A DNA stretch of 64,000 nucleotides from Candidatus Saccharimonadales bacterium (GTDB taxonomy: Bacteria; Patescibacteriota; Saccharimonadia; Saccharimonadales; UBA4665). A program made the translations under genes and the position numbers. The DNA is taken from contig DASVRW010000002.1 in the NCBI GenBank assembly GCA_036388415.1, positions 913,396 through 977,395 of the forward strand, in the 5' to 3' direction. Position 1 is the stretch's first letter. The number at the start of each line of letters is the position of its first letter. Below, piece by piece: positions 42,049-51,163 of the stretch. Below the pieces are notes generated by a model. The model was not told the origin of the DNA. It ran no database searches and saw only the letters and a list, made by a program, of their open reading frames with translations.

Positions 42049-44631
42049 CTAGCTGGCAACGACGAATCGTTCACGTTCACGTTCGATGTTTTCAAGCAGC
42101 AGCTGAGCTTCTTCGAGCTGTGACCGTGTCTGCTCTACGATATGCTTCGGCGCGTCTTGGACGTATGATTTGTTATCGAGGCGGGATTGCAGACGCGCAA
42201 TCACCTGTTCCTGTGACGCCTTTTTGGCATCCAGCTGTACTTGATAGGCCTGCGCCGTCGCCTGGTCTATGTCGAGCCAGCAGCGGTAGTGTGTACTGGT
42301 CAGGTAAACGCCCGTACCGGCTTTGACGTCCGTAACGCTTGCCAGCCGCGCCAGCCGCGCGATCAGAGCGGCATTCTCTGTCAGTACCGGCACATCTGTG
42401 TAATACAGCGTCGCGCCTTGTACGCCGAGGGCCTTGGTTATAAAGCGGCATTCGCCGACAATAGCCTGAATCTCATCAAAGGTAGCGGCTTCTTTATCAT
42501 TATATTTCGCAGCGCTTGGCCAATCCTGCTTGGCGAGTACGCTGTCTCCCTCCCAGGCCAGTGTTTGCCAGATAGTTTCGGTGACAAATGGCGCGAACGG
42601 GTGCGTCAGTTTCAAGATACTTTCCAGACAATGTGCCAGTAACTCATGATTGGGCTCAGATTTACTGGCTTCAATATACCAATCTGCAAAGTCATCCCAG
42701 ACAAAATGATATAGCGTGTCATAGGCTTCAGCGAAGCGGTACTGTTCCATGTGGCTAGCAATGCCGTCGGCGCATTGTTGTAATTTGCTCAACATCCAGT
42801 GATCGGCGGCAGTTTGCGGTTTGGCATGGTGCTTGTTCTGGTAGTCGTCGCCAATTTTGTCTTCAATGTAGCGCGCAATATTCCATAATTTGTTACAGAA
42901 GTTGCGTGCATCTGCCACCTTACGGGGGTCGTAGCCGCGGTTAACTGCCGGTGCCCGGCTGGCGATGATACCCATACGCAGCGCGTCTGAACCGAACTCT
43001 TCGATGACGGGAATCGGGTCAACCACGTTGCCAATTGATTTACTCATTTTGGCGCCGTCTTCGGCCATAACATAGCCGTGAATGTAGACCGCTTTGAACG
43101 GCACTTCGCCTGTGACGTACAGTCCGAGCATGACCATCCGGCTGACCCATGGGTATAATATTTCCCCGCCCGTTTCCATCAGGCCGAGTGGATAAAACTT
43201 TTTAAAATCGTCATCATTGTCGGTGCCGTAACCAAGTGTTGCGTATGGCCACGAACTGCTGCTGAACCAGGTGTCGAAAACGTCGGAATCGCGGCGGTAA
43301 GTGGCGCTGCCGACAGTAATCAATTCTTCGCCGACGCGCTCATCGTATATCCAGTCGCTTGGATCATCGATGTTCTGGAAGGCCGGGATCGGTATTCCCC
43401 AGGCGATCTGGCGTGATATATTCCAGTCGCGCAGCCCCCGCAGGTAGTTGCTGAGCTGAACCTTTTTTGCGTCTGGATAAAAGGTAATTTTATTGGCATC
43501 AAGTGCGGCAATAGCCTTGGTGGCCAGTGGCTGCATGTCTATAAACCACTGTTCTCGCAGCATTGGCTGGAGTACAGTACCACATTTGTAGCAGTGACCT
43601 ACATTGTGCTTCAGTTCCTCGGTTTTGAGCAGCAATCCCTGCTCTTCCAGGTCGGCTACGATCTGTTTGCGGGCGTCAAGAACGGATAAGCCGTGGTAAG
43701 CACCTGCTGCCTCGTGGCTGATCTTGCCTTCATGGTCGATGACGGTGAGCTTGGGCAGGTCATGGCGCTCGGCCGCATCATAATCGTTCTGGTCATGCGC
43801 CGGGGTCAGCTTGACCGCACCGGTGCCAAATCCCTTGTCCACGAAGTCGTCCGCGATGACTGGTATTTCACGCTGTGTCAATGGTAGCTTGATGGTTTTG
43901 CCTATAAATATACGGTACCGTGGATCATCCGGATGGACCGCGACAGCAGTATCACCGAGCATGGTTTCCGGGCGGGTGGTCGCCACGACAAGTTCGCCAG
44001 TACCGTCAGTCAACGGATAGCGGATATACCACAATTTCCCTGTTTCTTCTTTGTGCACAACTTCGACGTCGGCGAAGGCAGTGCCATGGAATGTACAGAA
44101 GTTTACGAGCCGTTCACCCCTGTAAATTAAGCCTTCGTCCCACATTTTTTTGAAGGTAGCATAGGCTTGATTAACGATACGGTCATCGAGGGTGAATGTA
44201 TATCGTGACCAATCACAACCGACGCCCATCCGGCGGAACTGTGTCTCAAAATTGCCTCTGTTTTGAGCTACGAAGTCCCATATCTGCTGGTACAGCTCTT
44301 CCCGGCTAAAATCGAAGCGGCTTTTCCCTTCTTTAGCGAGATGCTTTTCAAATACAGTTTGCGTTTCGAAGCCAGCGTGATCGGCGCCAGGCAACAAGAG
44401 GGTGTTATATCCTCTCGAACGGTGATATCGAGCCGCGATATCCTCGAGCATAAAGGTAAGCTCGGTACCGATATGGACATTGGCATTCGCATTGGGCGGT
44501 GGCATGACAATAGCATAGGGATCGCCCTTCCCGCCCCTGTCTGAGGCCGGTTTGAAGGCCTCTGTTTTTTCCCATAAAGCGTAAATATCCTGCTCGTACA
44601 AACCCGGTTCATAAATTTTCGATAACTTCAT
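42049..44631 (-). CDS. valS: Valyl-tRNA synthetase
   Basis: This 860-residue class I aminoacyl-tRNA synthetase charges tRNA-Val. It shows PPPNANANVHIGTEL (HIGH motif near residue 50), the editing domain with TTRPETMLGDTAVAVHPDD, KMSKSIGNVVDP near residue 525, and the C-terminal coiled coil (SQEQVIARLQSRLDNK, near residue 815). The length is normal for the family. Upstream lies a predicted promoter giving a leader of about 230 nt. Confidence 0.97.
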   Translation of the reverse strand: MKLSKIYEPGLYEQDIYALWEKTEAFKPASDRGGKGDPYAIVMPPPNANANVHIGTELTFMLEDIAARYHRSRGYNTLLLPGADHAGFETQTVFEKHLAKEGKSRFDFSREELYQQIWDFVAQNRGNFETQFRRMGVGCDWSRYTFTLDDRIVNQAYATFKKMWDEGLIYRGERLVNFCTFHGTAFADVEVVHKEETGKLWYIRYPLTDGTGELVVATTRPETMLGDTAVAVHPDDPRYRIFIGKTIKLPLTQREIPVIADDFVDKGFGTGAVKLTPAHDQNDYDAAERHDLPKLTVIDHEGKISHEAAGAYHGLSVLDARKQIVADLEEQGLLLKTEELKHNVGHCYKCGTVLQPMLREQWFIDMQPLATKAIAALDANKITFYPDAKKVQLSNYLRGLRDWNISRQIAWGIPIPAFQNIDDPSDWIYDERVGEELITVGSATYRRDSDVFDTWFSSSSWPYATLGYGTDNDDDFKKFYPLGLMETGGEILYPWVSRMVMLGLYVTGEVPFKAVYIHGYVMAEDGAKMSKSIGNVVDPIPVIEEFGSDALRMGIIASRAPAVNRGYDPRKVADARNFCNKLWNIARYIEDKIGDDYQNKHHAKPQTAADHWMLSKLQQCADGIASHMEQYRFAEAYDTLYHFVWDDFADWYIEASKSEPNHELLAHCLESILKLTHPFAPFVTETIWQTLAWEGDSVLAKQDWPSAAKYNDKEAATFDEIQAIVGECRFITKALGVQGATLYYTDVPVLTENAALIARLARLASVTDVKAGTGVYLTSTHYRCWLDIDQATAQAYQVQLDAKKASQEQVIARLQSRLDNKSYVQDAPKHIVEQTRSQLEEAQLLLENIERERERFVVAS

Positions 44632-44996
44632 ATATGTCTATCCGCAATCCGTTACGGCAAATGCTGCCCTGCTATTGTGCTGTAGTATGCCCTGTCTCAC
44701 CTGAGCTGCTTCTAGCATACCATCTGCAGCGACAGATATCCACCTCTGTTATAACGAATATATTTTCATGTGAAAAAAGCAACTAAACATAAGGCTTTTC
44801 ACGTGAAAGCCCTCTATCCAATTGCCTTTCTAATTTTCAATATCCACAGAACATTTTTGTTTTACCCCTATGATAGTGCTAATGATTGTCTTTGTCAAGT
44901 GCTGCTTTAAACGACACGCATGGACATGGCGCAGCAATATAACTGGCAATATTGTCACGCCGGGGCAGGCGGTCATGCGGTAAAGGCCGGCCACAT
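44632..44996 (-). promoter_or_regulatory. Intergenic region: valS promoter and long leader
   Basis: This 365-base gap holds a strong minus-strand promoter (44870-44898) and two 12-bp palindromes inside the predicted valS leader: TTTCATGTGAAA (44764-44775) and TTTCACGTGAAA (44797-44808), 33 bases apart. The second also sits in the hairpin GGCTTTCACGTGAAAAGCC on the minus strand. No T-box signature and no convincing small gene were seen. Confidence 0.5.
44870..44898 (-). promoter_or_regulatory. Promoter TTGACA-17-TATCAT reading toward valS
   Basis: On the minus strand TTGACA (44898-44893) is followed by a 17-base gap and TATCAT (44875-44870). This near-consensus promoter would start RNA near 44863, about 230 bases before the valS ATG. 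Confidence 0.65.
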
Positions 44997-46112
44997 CTAC
45001 ATCGACAAATTCGGTGCGATATCAAGCCGGTAGGGGTCAGCCGTTTCGGCGCCAAGCATGGCTTTGTAGCAGCCCAGTGTCGCAATCATGGCACCATTGT
45101 CGGTACACAGCTTCGGATCAGTATATTCGATAGGGAAGGCGTGGCTTGGATCCGCACGGCTAATATGGGGCAGGCGCACAGCGAGCTGCCGCCGCAGTTC
45201 AGGGCTGCTGGCCACACCGCCGCCGATGATAACCGTAGCCGGCCGATACTCCTCATAGGCAAGCACCGTCTTGTCGACAACCGTTTCGATAGCGACGCGT
45301 TGAAAGCTGGCCGCTATGTCAGCCTTTTGCGTATTACTCAGCCGAGCCGCCAAACCACTAGAATGAAACGAAAAATCTTCGCCAATCTGCTCCTGTGCTA
45401 GTCGCAGCACTGCAGTCTTGAGGCCGGAAAACGAAAAGTCATATTTGCCGCTCATCCGGGCCTTTGGCAGCTGGTACGCCTGCGGGTTGCCCTCGAGCGC
45501 TTTACGGCTGACGCTTGGGCCGCCAGGGTAGGGCAGTCCGATGATTTTAGCTACTTTGTCGAAGGCTTCACCGATGGCATCGTCCTGTGCTTGCCCGAGC
45601 AGCGTATAGTCAAAATGATCACGAAAGATAACCAACTGGCTGTGTCCGCCTGAGACAATCAGACCTAACACGGGGAAGACTGGCTGCACCGGCGGCAGTA
45701 CATAGCCAGGCAGGGCAGTCTCAGTCAAGAAATTGGCGTATAAGTGTCCTTCAACATGGTTAATTGCGTACAGCGGTTTATCGTATGCGATCGCGAGTGT
45801 CCGCGCTGTCAATACGCCGATCAGCAGGCTGCCGCCGAGTCCGGCACCGTATGTTACGGCTATTGCATCAATTTGCCGCCATTGCTCATCCTGTCGGCCA
45901 GCCAAAACAGGGAAGGCATCGTCCAGAGACTGCCGGATAACCGGCATAATCGATTCGATATGGCTGCGGGCCGCAATTTCCGGTATCACGCCACCATACT
46001 GGGCATGCAGATCCATACTGGTCGCCACCACATTGCTGAGCAGGCGCCGCCCATCGACGACCACCGAAGCCGCCGTTTCGTCACAACTCGTTTCTATGCC
46101 CAAAACTGTCAT
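44997..46112 (-). CDS. tsaD: tRNA N6-adenosine threonylcarbamoyltransferase TsaD
   Basis: This 371-residue protein makes the t6A37 modification with TsaB/TsaE. Landmarks are LGIETSCDETAASVV at the start, GGVIPEIAARSHIE (metal-binding HxxxH region) near residue 45, YGAGLGGSLLIG, ETALPG to LGLIVSGGHSQLV, and the C-terminal VIIGGGVASSPELR. The ATG at 46112 directly begins the conserved core and follows AGAGGTAGAT; an upstream ATG would add five residues. It is about 30 residues longer than usual. Confidence 0.95.
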   Translation of the reverse strand: MTVLGIETSCDETAASVVVDGRRLLSNVVATSMDLHAQYGGVIPEIAARSHIESIMPVIRQSLDDAFPVLAGRQDEQWRQIDAIAVTYGAGLGGSLLIGVLTARTLAIAYDKPLYAINHVEGHLYANFLTETALPGYVLPPVQPVFPVLGLIVSGGHSQLVIFRDHFDYTLLGQAQDDAIGEAFDKVAKIIGLPYPGGPSVSRKALEGNPQAYQLPKARMSGKYDFSFSGLKTAVLRLAQEQIGEDFSFHSSGLAARLSNTQKADIAASFQRVAIETVVDKTVLAYEEYRPATVIIGGGVASSPELRRQLAVRLPHISRADPSHAFPIEYTDPKLCTDNGAMIATLGCYKAMLGAETADPYRLDIAPNLSM

Positions 46113-46270
46113 ATCTACCTCTAGCATACACTATACGCAATACCGGTATTTGCAATCATAGCAAAATGGTTACGTTACTATTGACAATAAGCACATAATT
46201 TGCTAGTATAAGCATGTTAGAACATAAACAAAACAAAAATATACTTCTCGGAATCACGAATATTTGAATT

Positions 46271-46597
46271 ATGAGCCATAATCAAGCACCGATATCTCAG
46301 CCTAGCTTAGAAAAACAGCGTCTAGCTGCTGACCTAGACGACGTAACTGCTATACCGTTCGATCATTGCAGTTACGGAGAACTGCCCCCATCTCAGGTAC
46401 CTCATACTCGCAAGATTGAAGTTGTAGAAATTACTCCAGATGCCGAAGAAGCAATTGTGAAAGTACAGAACCCGGTAGCTCGGCAAATCGAAGCCAGAAC
46501 GCGTGCTGCAGAAACACAACAACGTGTCGGCAAAATTATACAACGAAGCCGGGATAAAATGGCGTTTAGTGATGAACACCGTCAACGCAGTCGATAG
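46271..46597 (+). CDS. Hypothetical small soluble protein
   Basis: This 108-residue protein has no signal peptide or helix-spanning segment. It has an acidic middle (VVEITPDAEEAIVKV) and a basic C-terminus predicted to be helical (VARQIEARTRAAETQQRVGK). It lies 42 bases before the LysM gene on the same strand and may be co-transcribed with it. No family recognised. Confidence 0.55.
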   Translation: MSHNQAPISQPSLEKQRLAADLDDVTAIPFDHCSYGELPPSQVPHTRKIEVVEITPDAEEAIVKVQNPVARQIEARTRAAETQQRVGKIIQRSRDKMAFSDEHRQRSR

Positions 46598-46639
46598 CCT
46601 GAAATAAGCATAAAGAACTTAAAAGAGTAGATATCATTT

Positions 46640-48127
46640 ATGAATCCAGAATTAAACCCAACAGTCGAACCAGCCTCCGCCGCGCTGGAGCCCAGACAGC
46701 AATTAGCCTTGATCCACATCAGCATCAATGGACAGAGCAAGATTCCGACGCTGCAGAAGCTCGACATGGCGCGTCATAAAGCGGGCCGCGTATTAGAGAC
46801 GGTCGAAGCAGTCGAAACTGAAGCTGCCGGCTCGTACGCTAAACTCGCGAGGGAAGTCCGGCAACAGCTGGATTATGATTCCTGGACACTTAACCAGCCA
46901 CAGGCTATGCAGGTTGGTGCGATCCTGGACGTAAAATCTCTTAAAGGATTACAAAACTTGCAACAAATCAGCGCAAAGGACCAAGCAGGTAAAATACCGC
47001 TGCCGACGTACGATCCGTTTAGCCTGATGTACACCAATATATCGCCTACGTCGTCATCAAAAAATCCACTCGAGGAATTGCAGCAGCGCCACCGCGATCG
47101 CATGCTGTTGTCAGAGGCAATCAGGGCTCGTCAATCTGCAGTCGCAGAAAAAGACGACGATGTACTAGTGCAGCTCGACCAGTTTGCGGAACAGCTTGAA
47201 CAATCCGAACGATCAGAGCCAGGTTTGCTAACGAAGGTTTTGGGCCGCACGGCCAGCCGTTTTTCCCGCAGCGCTGGCAACAACGAAGCGGCGCCCGCAG
47301 ATCAGGCCAGCAGTCACCGGACGTTCGGGACGGTTGCTGTAGCAGCATGGAGCACGCTAAAAGTAGGCGTAGTCAAAAGGTTGTCGCGTACGCCTGAGCA
47401 AATATCTATGCAAGCTGAACCGCGAGACTTAACCGAGCAAACTGGTCAGGGCAATGTAGCCGAGACGAAGCCACTTGGTTTGATACAGAGGATCGAAGGC
47501 ATACCGATCCTACTTGGGGCGCACGCCATGGTCGGTATTACGAAAATCCGTGAACATTATAATGATGCGGAAAAGGGTCGAGCTCGCAAGAAGCGTGCAG
47601 CTATTTTCGCTGGCGGTGTTGCCCTAGTTGGCTTATACGCAGCAACGAGGGGCATCTCGTTGCCGTCGTCACATACTCACGAATTATTGACCGATAATTT
47701 ACCACAGGGAATTGACACTCCTACCACAGCGAGTGTCGACGGCTTACCAACAAACGATGGTTTTTTGACGGAGCCAGCCGACAGGTTGAGCGACATCCCA
47801 GGTCAGTCGGAACTGCGTAATGGCCAAAACACCAGTACGAGTGGGCAGGGGGTATATGAGTATATACCAAAGACCAGTGAACGGGCCGCAGATGTTATTG
47901 GCGCACCTGCTATTCAGGCGCCAAATATATCCACAGAAACGCTTCACAAGGTTGTAGCCGGTGATCGAATCTGGGATATTGCGCGAGATCATCTGCAGGA
48001 ACAAGGCATCAAGCATCCGTCTAATGCACAGATAGATCATTTTTCTGACGCGATTCGTCGCGCCAATGATCTGACGGAAGCAGCTGCTCGCAGCATCAAG
48101 CCTGGCGCTCAGCTGAAGATACCATAG
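46640..48127 (+). CDS. Membrane protein with C-terminal LysM domain
   Basis: This 495-residue protein has a long helical cytoplasmic part (about residues 1-310), one membrane helix at about 315-335 (AAIFAGGVALVGLYAA), a low-complexity external linker and a LysM domain at about 434-495 (LHKVVAGDRIWDIARDHLQE, ending PGAQLKIP). LysM binds peptidoglycan GlcNAc chains, so the protein links cytoplasm or membrane to the wall. It precedes a Mur ligase gene, consistent with an envelope role. Confidence 0.82.
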   Translation: MNPELNPTVEPASAALEPRQQLALIHISINGQSKIPTLQKLDMARHKAGRVLETVEAVETEAAGSYAKLAREVRQQLDYDSWTLNQPQAMQVGAILDVKSLKGLQNLQQISAKDQAGKIPLPTYDPFSLMYTNISPTSSSKNPLEELQQRHRDRMLLSEAIRARQSAVAEKDDDVLVQLDQFAEQLEQSERSEPGLLTKVLGRTASRFSRSAGNNEAAPADQASSHRTFGTVAVAAWSTLKVGVVKRLSRTPEQISMQAEPRDLTEQTGQGNVAETKPLGLIQRIEGIPILLGAHAMVGITKIREHYNDAEKGRARKKRAAIFAGGVALVGLYAATRGISLPSSHTHELLTDNLPQGIDTPTTASVDGLPTNDGFLTEPADRLSDIPGQSELRNGQNTSTSGQGVYEYIPKTSERAADVIGAPAIQAPNISTETLHKVVAGDRIWDIARDHLQEQGIKHPSNAQIDHFSDAIRRANDLTEAAARSIKPGAQLKIP

Positions 48128-48184
48128 CCATAGTATCTGCTGTATACATAATGTATGAGCGGGGCGTTTTCGGTAAGCGTATCG

Positions 48185-48190
48185 TATACT
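48185..48190 (+). promoter_or_regulatory. -10 box TATACT for the leaderless Mur ligase gene
   Basis: TATACT ends seven bases before the ATG at 48198. There is no Shine-Dalgarno in the gap. Confidence 0.55.
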
Positions 48191-48197
48191 TAAAGTC

Positions 48198-49592
48198 ATG
48201 AACGCACGCAGCCTCATAAAAAAATTTATTCCAAGCGGGCTGTTTCCGGCGATTGAGCCGTACGGCCATTTGGCAGAAGCAGCAGTGCTCAATACACTGA
48301 ACGGCTTTCCGGCACGAGGCATCAAGGTAATCGGCGTGACCGGCACCAACGGCAAGACATCGACGAGTTACATGATCCACCGCATGCTGCACGAGGCAGG
48401 CTATAAAGTCGGGTTGATGACAACGGTGGCATACGGTGTCGGAAATGACATTCACCCGCAGATCCACCACATGACCAATGTCGGCGTGCCTGAGCTCATG
48501 AAGCGGCTGAAGTGGATGAAGTCTCAGGGAGTCGAATGGCTGGTACTCGAGACGACAAGCCACGCGCTGGCTCAAAACCGAGTGTGGGGCGTGCCGTATT
48601 CCGTGGCGGTGATGACCAACGTAACGCACGAGCATCTGGACTACCACAAGACGTTTGAGCGGTACCGCGATGCCAAAATAAAGTTGTTCAAGCTTGCTGC
48701 CGCCAACAAACATGGTTTACGGCTCGGCGTCGTCAACGCCGAAGATCCGTCAGCTAAGAAATTTATGACTGCCGTGCCGCATGCCATCAGCTACGGCGTC
48801 GGCAAGGGAAGTCTGAGTGCGGCCAATGTCCGCGCGACGCCGCAGGGAAGCTCCTTTACCGCAACCTTTGATGGTTCGCAGGATCCTGGCGCCCACGACG
48901 TTGTGTTCGGAGGCGGCGTGGCCAAAAAAGACCAAGCACCGCGAAAACTACAGCTGACTGTCAATATTCCCGGATCATTTAATATATCCAATGCGCTCGC
49001 CGCCGCGAGTACGGGAATAGCGATCGGCTTGACTGATACGCAGATCGAACAGGGCATCGCTGCACTTAGCGGCGTCGAAGGCCGCATGACCAACATTAAT
49101 GAAGGCCAAGATTATAGCGTCATCGTCGACTTCGCACACACGCCGGATAGCTTCGAAAAGTTATTCAAAGATTTGAAACCGATTGTCAAAGGCCGGCTGA
49201 TCGTCATGTTTGGCTCGGCGGGACGCCGGGATGAAGCCAAGCGGGCAGTGCAGGGCAAGCTGGCCGGCACCTATGCTGACGCCGTCGTAATTACCGAAGA
49301 AGACGACCGCGATATCGACGGAAAGGCCATCATGGCTCAAATTGCCAAAGGGGCCGAAAAAGCCGGCAAAGTCCGCGGCATCAATTTGTTTCTCGTACAC
49401 GACAGGACGGAAGCGATAGCTTTTACCATGAGCCTAGCACACAAAGATGATACCGTATTGCTGCTGGGCAAAGGCCATGAAAAAACCATAGAGCGCGCCA
49501 ATGGTGAAAATCCCTGGGACGAGATCGGCGCGGCGCATGACGCTATCAAGGCGCAGTCCGCCAAGAAGCCTCATAAGACAACGCGAAAATAG
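48198..49592 (+). CDS. Mur ligase (MurE-like), short N-terminus
   Basis: This 464-residue ATP-dependent ligase has the P-loop VTGTNGKTSTSYM at residues 47-59, LVLETTSHAL, TNVTHEHLDYH and RYRDAKIKLF (carbamylated-Lys region), and the C-terminal domain with GKGHEKTIE. MurE adds the third amino acid to UDP-MurNAc-dipeptide. The N-terminal substrate domain is very short (P-loop at residue 47 instead of about 110), and the usual DNPR/DNPA selectivity motif reads TEEDDRDID. So the third amino acid, or even the substrate, is open. Confidence 0.87.
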   Translation: MNARSLIKKFIPSGLFPAIEPYGHLAEAAVLNTLNGFPARGIKVIGVTGTNGKTSTSYMIHRMLHEAGYKVGLMTTVAYGVGNDIHPQIHHMTNVGVPELMKRLKWMKSQGVEWLVLETTSHALAQNRVWGVPYSVAVMTNVTHEHLDYHKTFERYRDAKIKLFKLAAANKHGLRLGVVNAEDPSAKKFMTAVPHAISYGVGKGSLSAANVRATPQGSSFTATFDGSQDPGAHDVVFGGGVAKKDQAPRKLQLTVNIPGSFNISNALAAASTGIAIGLTDTQIEQGIAALSGVEGRMTNINEGQDYSVIVDFAHTPDSFEKLFKDLKPIVKGRLIVMFGSAGRRDEAKRAVQGKLAGTYADAVVITEEDDRDIDGKAIMAQIAKGAEKAGKVRGINLFLVHDRTEAIAFTMSLAHKDDTVLLLGKGHEKTIERANGENPWDEIGAAHDAIKAQSAKKPHKTTRK

Positions 49593-49678
49593 CAGGACAA
49601 CGCTGACGATCTGCAAATCCTACAAGAAAATTCTGAATTTGTGGACTTTTGTTGTTTTACGTTGTATAACTATATCAA

Positions 49679-50158
49679 ATGACTGAAATAATCAAGAATG
49701 ACCAGACGGCAACGCCTGATACGAAGCGACGGTCGCCGCGCCGAGCTGCCGCTGGAATTGTCCTTGCCGGGACTGTTATCGCAGGAGTAAAAATTGGCTT
49801 TTTTAATGAGTCGGCAGGCGATACATGTACTGCATCATATGACATCGGTGTTGCTACGTCCGCTGAATATGTTAATGAAACACCCGATAATACACGCTTC
49901 AAATTGTTTGTCGGGGCAATTGATAATGATGTTATATCATTGGACGTTCGCACGTATACCGGATCACAACAGCCAAATATGTTCGATATGCAGGGCTACA
50001 GTGGTCTTCAAGATGTTTCGTTAGAAAGTCTACATTCTGGCCCGGAACTGGTTTATCCAATTAACAGTCACAATGAACTACTTGTAAATGTTACCCCGGA
50101 TGCGGTTGCCACAAGTTGCCGGATACCAATAACTGCACCAGTTCAGCCAGCAGGCTAG
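49679..50158 (+). CDS. Membrane-anchored small external protein
   Basis: This 159-residue protein has a basic N-terminus (KRRSPRRAAAG), one helix at about residues 25-42 (IVLAGTVIAGVKIGF), and a beta-rich external domain with two Cys (DTCTASYDIG; VATSCRIPI) that may bond. No family recognised. TATAAC lies eight bases before the ATG. It is convergent and overlaps by four bases with the DDAH-like gene. Confidence 0.65.
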   Translation: MTEIIKNDQTATPDTKRRSPRRAAAGIVLAGTVIAGVKIGFFNESAGDTCTASYDIGVATSAEYVNETPDNTRFKLFVGAIDNDVISLDVRTYTGSQQPNMFDMQGYSGLQDVSLESLHSGPELVYPINSHNELLVNVTPDAVATSCRIPITAPVQPAG

Positions 50159-51012
50159 ACCGTATCAAGCGTCAGCGTCGTACAACGGATAAAGCCACCA
50201 CCTTTAACAAGTTCCTGGATATGTGGCGTGATAGTGCGCAGGCCATGCGCTTCTATGGCTGCCTGGAGCTGCGGAGCTGTGTCGCTCATGACGACTGTTT
50301 CGCCAGTTGACAACAGATTGCAGGCAAAACCCTGGGTTGCTTCCTCGAGTGATACCTCGATCTTTTCAATTGGTAGAGCCCGGATCTTCTCTTGGCTGTC
50401 TGGCAGAAAAGCGGCGGGGCACCACGCGATAAGATCTTCCCGGAGTATTGATATAGCCAGGTCGATGTCATAGAAGAAACTATCCGGCCAGCCCGTGACG
50501 GCATTGATGACCGGCGTGCCCTCATTGTCGAGTTCTGGTATGGTCTGGAGCGATATGACTTCATAGCCAAGCGTGTCCGCGACGAACTGATGCATCCGTG
50601 GATCTGTCCGGTAGTTCGATCCGGCGAACAGGTACTTGCCACAAGGCAGGGCGTCACCCTGGCCACTAAAGCGGTACGGCGCTTTGATAATTTTTTTGCC
50701 AGCTGCGCGTAGCGCCGCTTCGGCAAACGGTTCTTCGGCCTGGCGCATGTTTGGCAGCGACGACATAATTGCCGTGTCGCCGCGGCACAATGCCCAGTTG
50801 GCAGTATAGACGCCGTCCTGACAGCCCGCCGGGGCGCTAATTTTGGTAACGGCGACACCAGCTTGCCTCAAGGCGTCCTGGATAGCAGCGTGCTCATGCA
50901 CCGCACCGGCCACATTTGGCTGGTTTGTTTTGTCGGAATAGGGGTTTAACTCTTCGACGCTGAAGTAGTCAGCGCCGGACATGAGGACGGTTTGGTTTAT
51001 TTTATGATACAT
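50155..51012 (-). CDS. DDAH/amidinotransferase-superfamily protein
   Basis: This 285-residue protein matches the guanidine-modifying superfamily: CQDGVYTANWAL, FSGQGDALPCGKYLFAGSNY and the C-terminal nucleophile GGGFIRCTTL (Cys277). The region that normally reads YHxD (catalytic His) is FFYDIDLAIS, so His appears replaced by Asp. Substrate could be dimethylarginine, arginine, citrulline or another guanidine, but activity is doubtful without His. TAATAC lies five bases before the ATG. Confidence 0.85.
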   Translation of the reverse strand: MYHKINQTVLMSGADYFSVEELNPYSDKTNQPNVAGAVHEHAAIQDALRQAGVAVTKISAPAGCQDGVYTANWALCRGDTAIMSSLPNMRQAEEPFAEAALRAAGKKIIKAPYRFSGQGDALPCGKYLFAGSNYRTDPRMHQFVADTLGYEVISLQTIPELDNEGTPVINAVTGWPDSFFYDIDLAISILREDLIAWCPAAFLPDSQEKIRALPIEKIEVSLEEATQGFACNLLSTGETVVMSDTAPQLQAAIEAHGLRTITPHIQELVKGGGFIRCTTLTLDTV

Positions 51013-51147
51013 GATGAGTATTATGCGTAACGATCATGTAATGTGTACAAAAAGCGTATGTTATGAATATTTGAATTATTTTTAAAATAGACTACTCTAT
51101 TAAAATTGTTTAATTGCAGATCCTATTGTAATTTTTAAAAAAAGTAG

Positions 51148-51153
51148 TATAAT
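51148..51153 (+). promoter_or_regulatory. -10 box TATAAT before the kinase-like gene
   Basis: TATAAT ends ten bases before the ATG at 51164, so the RNA would have at most a few untranslated bases. Confidence 0.5.
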
Positions 51154-51163
51154 AAAGAACATA

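Noticed and set aside
43920-44544. Several plus-strand frames opposite valS
   Set aside because: Fully antisense to a core synthetase gene with intact motifs; no promoter or RBS support.
44632-44870. T-box riboswitch before valS
   Set aside because: No T-box antiterminator consensus and no clear specifier hairpin; only palindromes and one small hairpin are visible.
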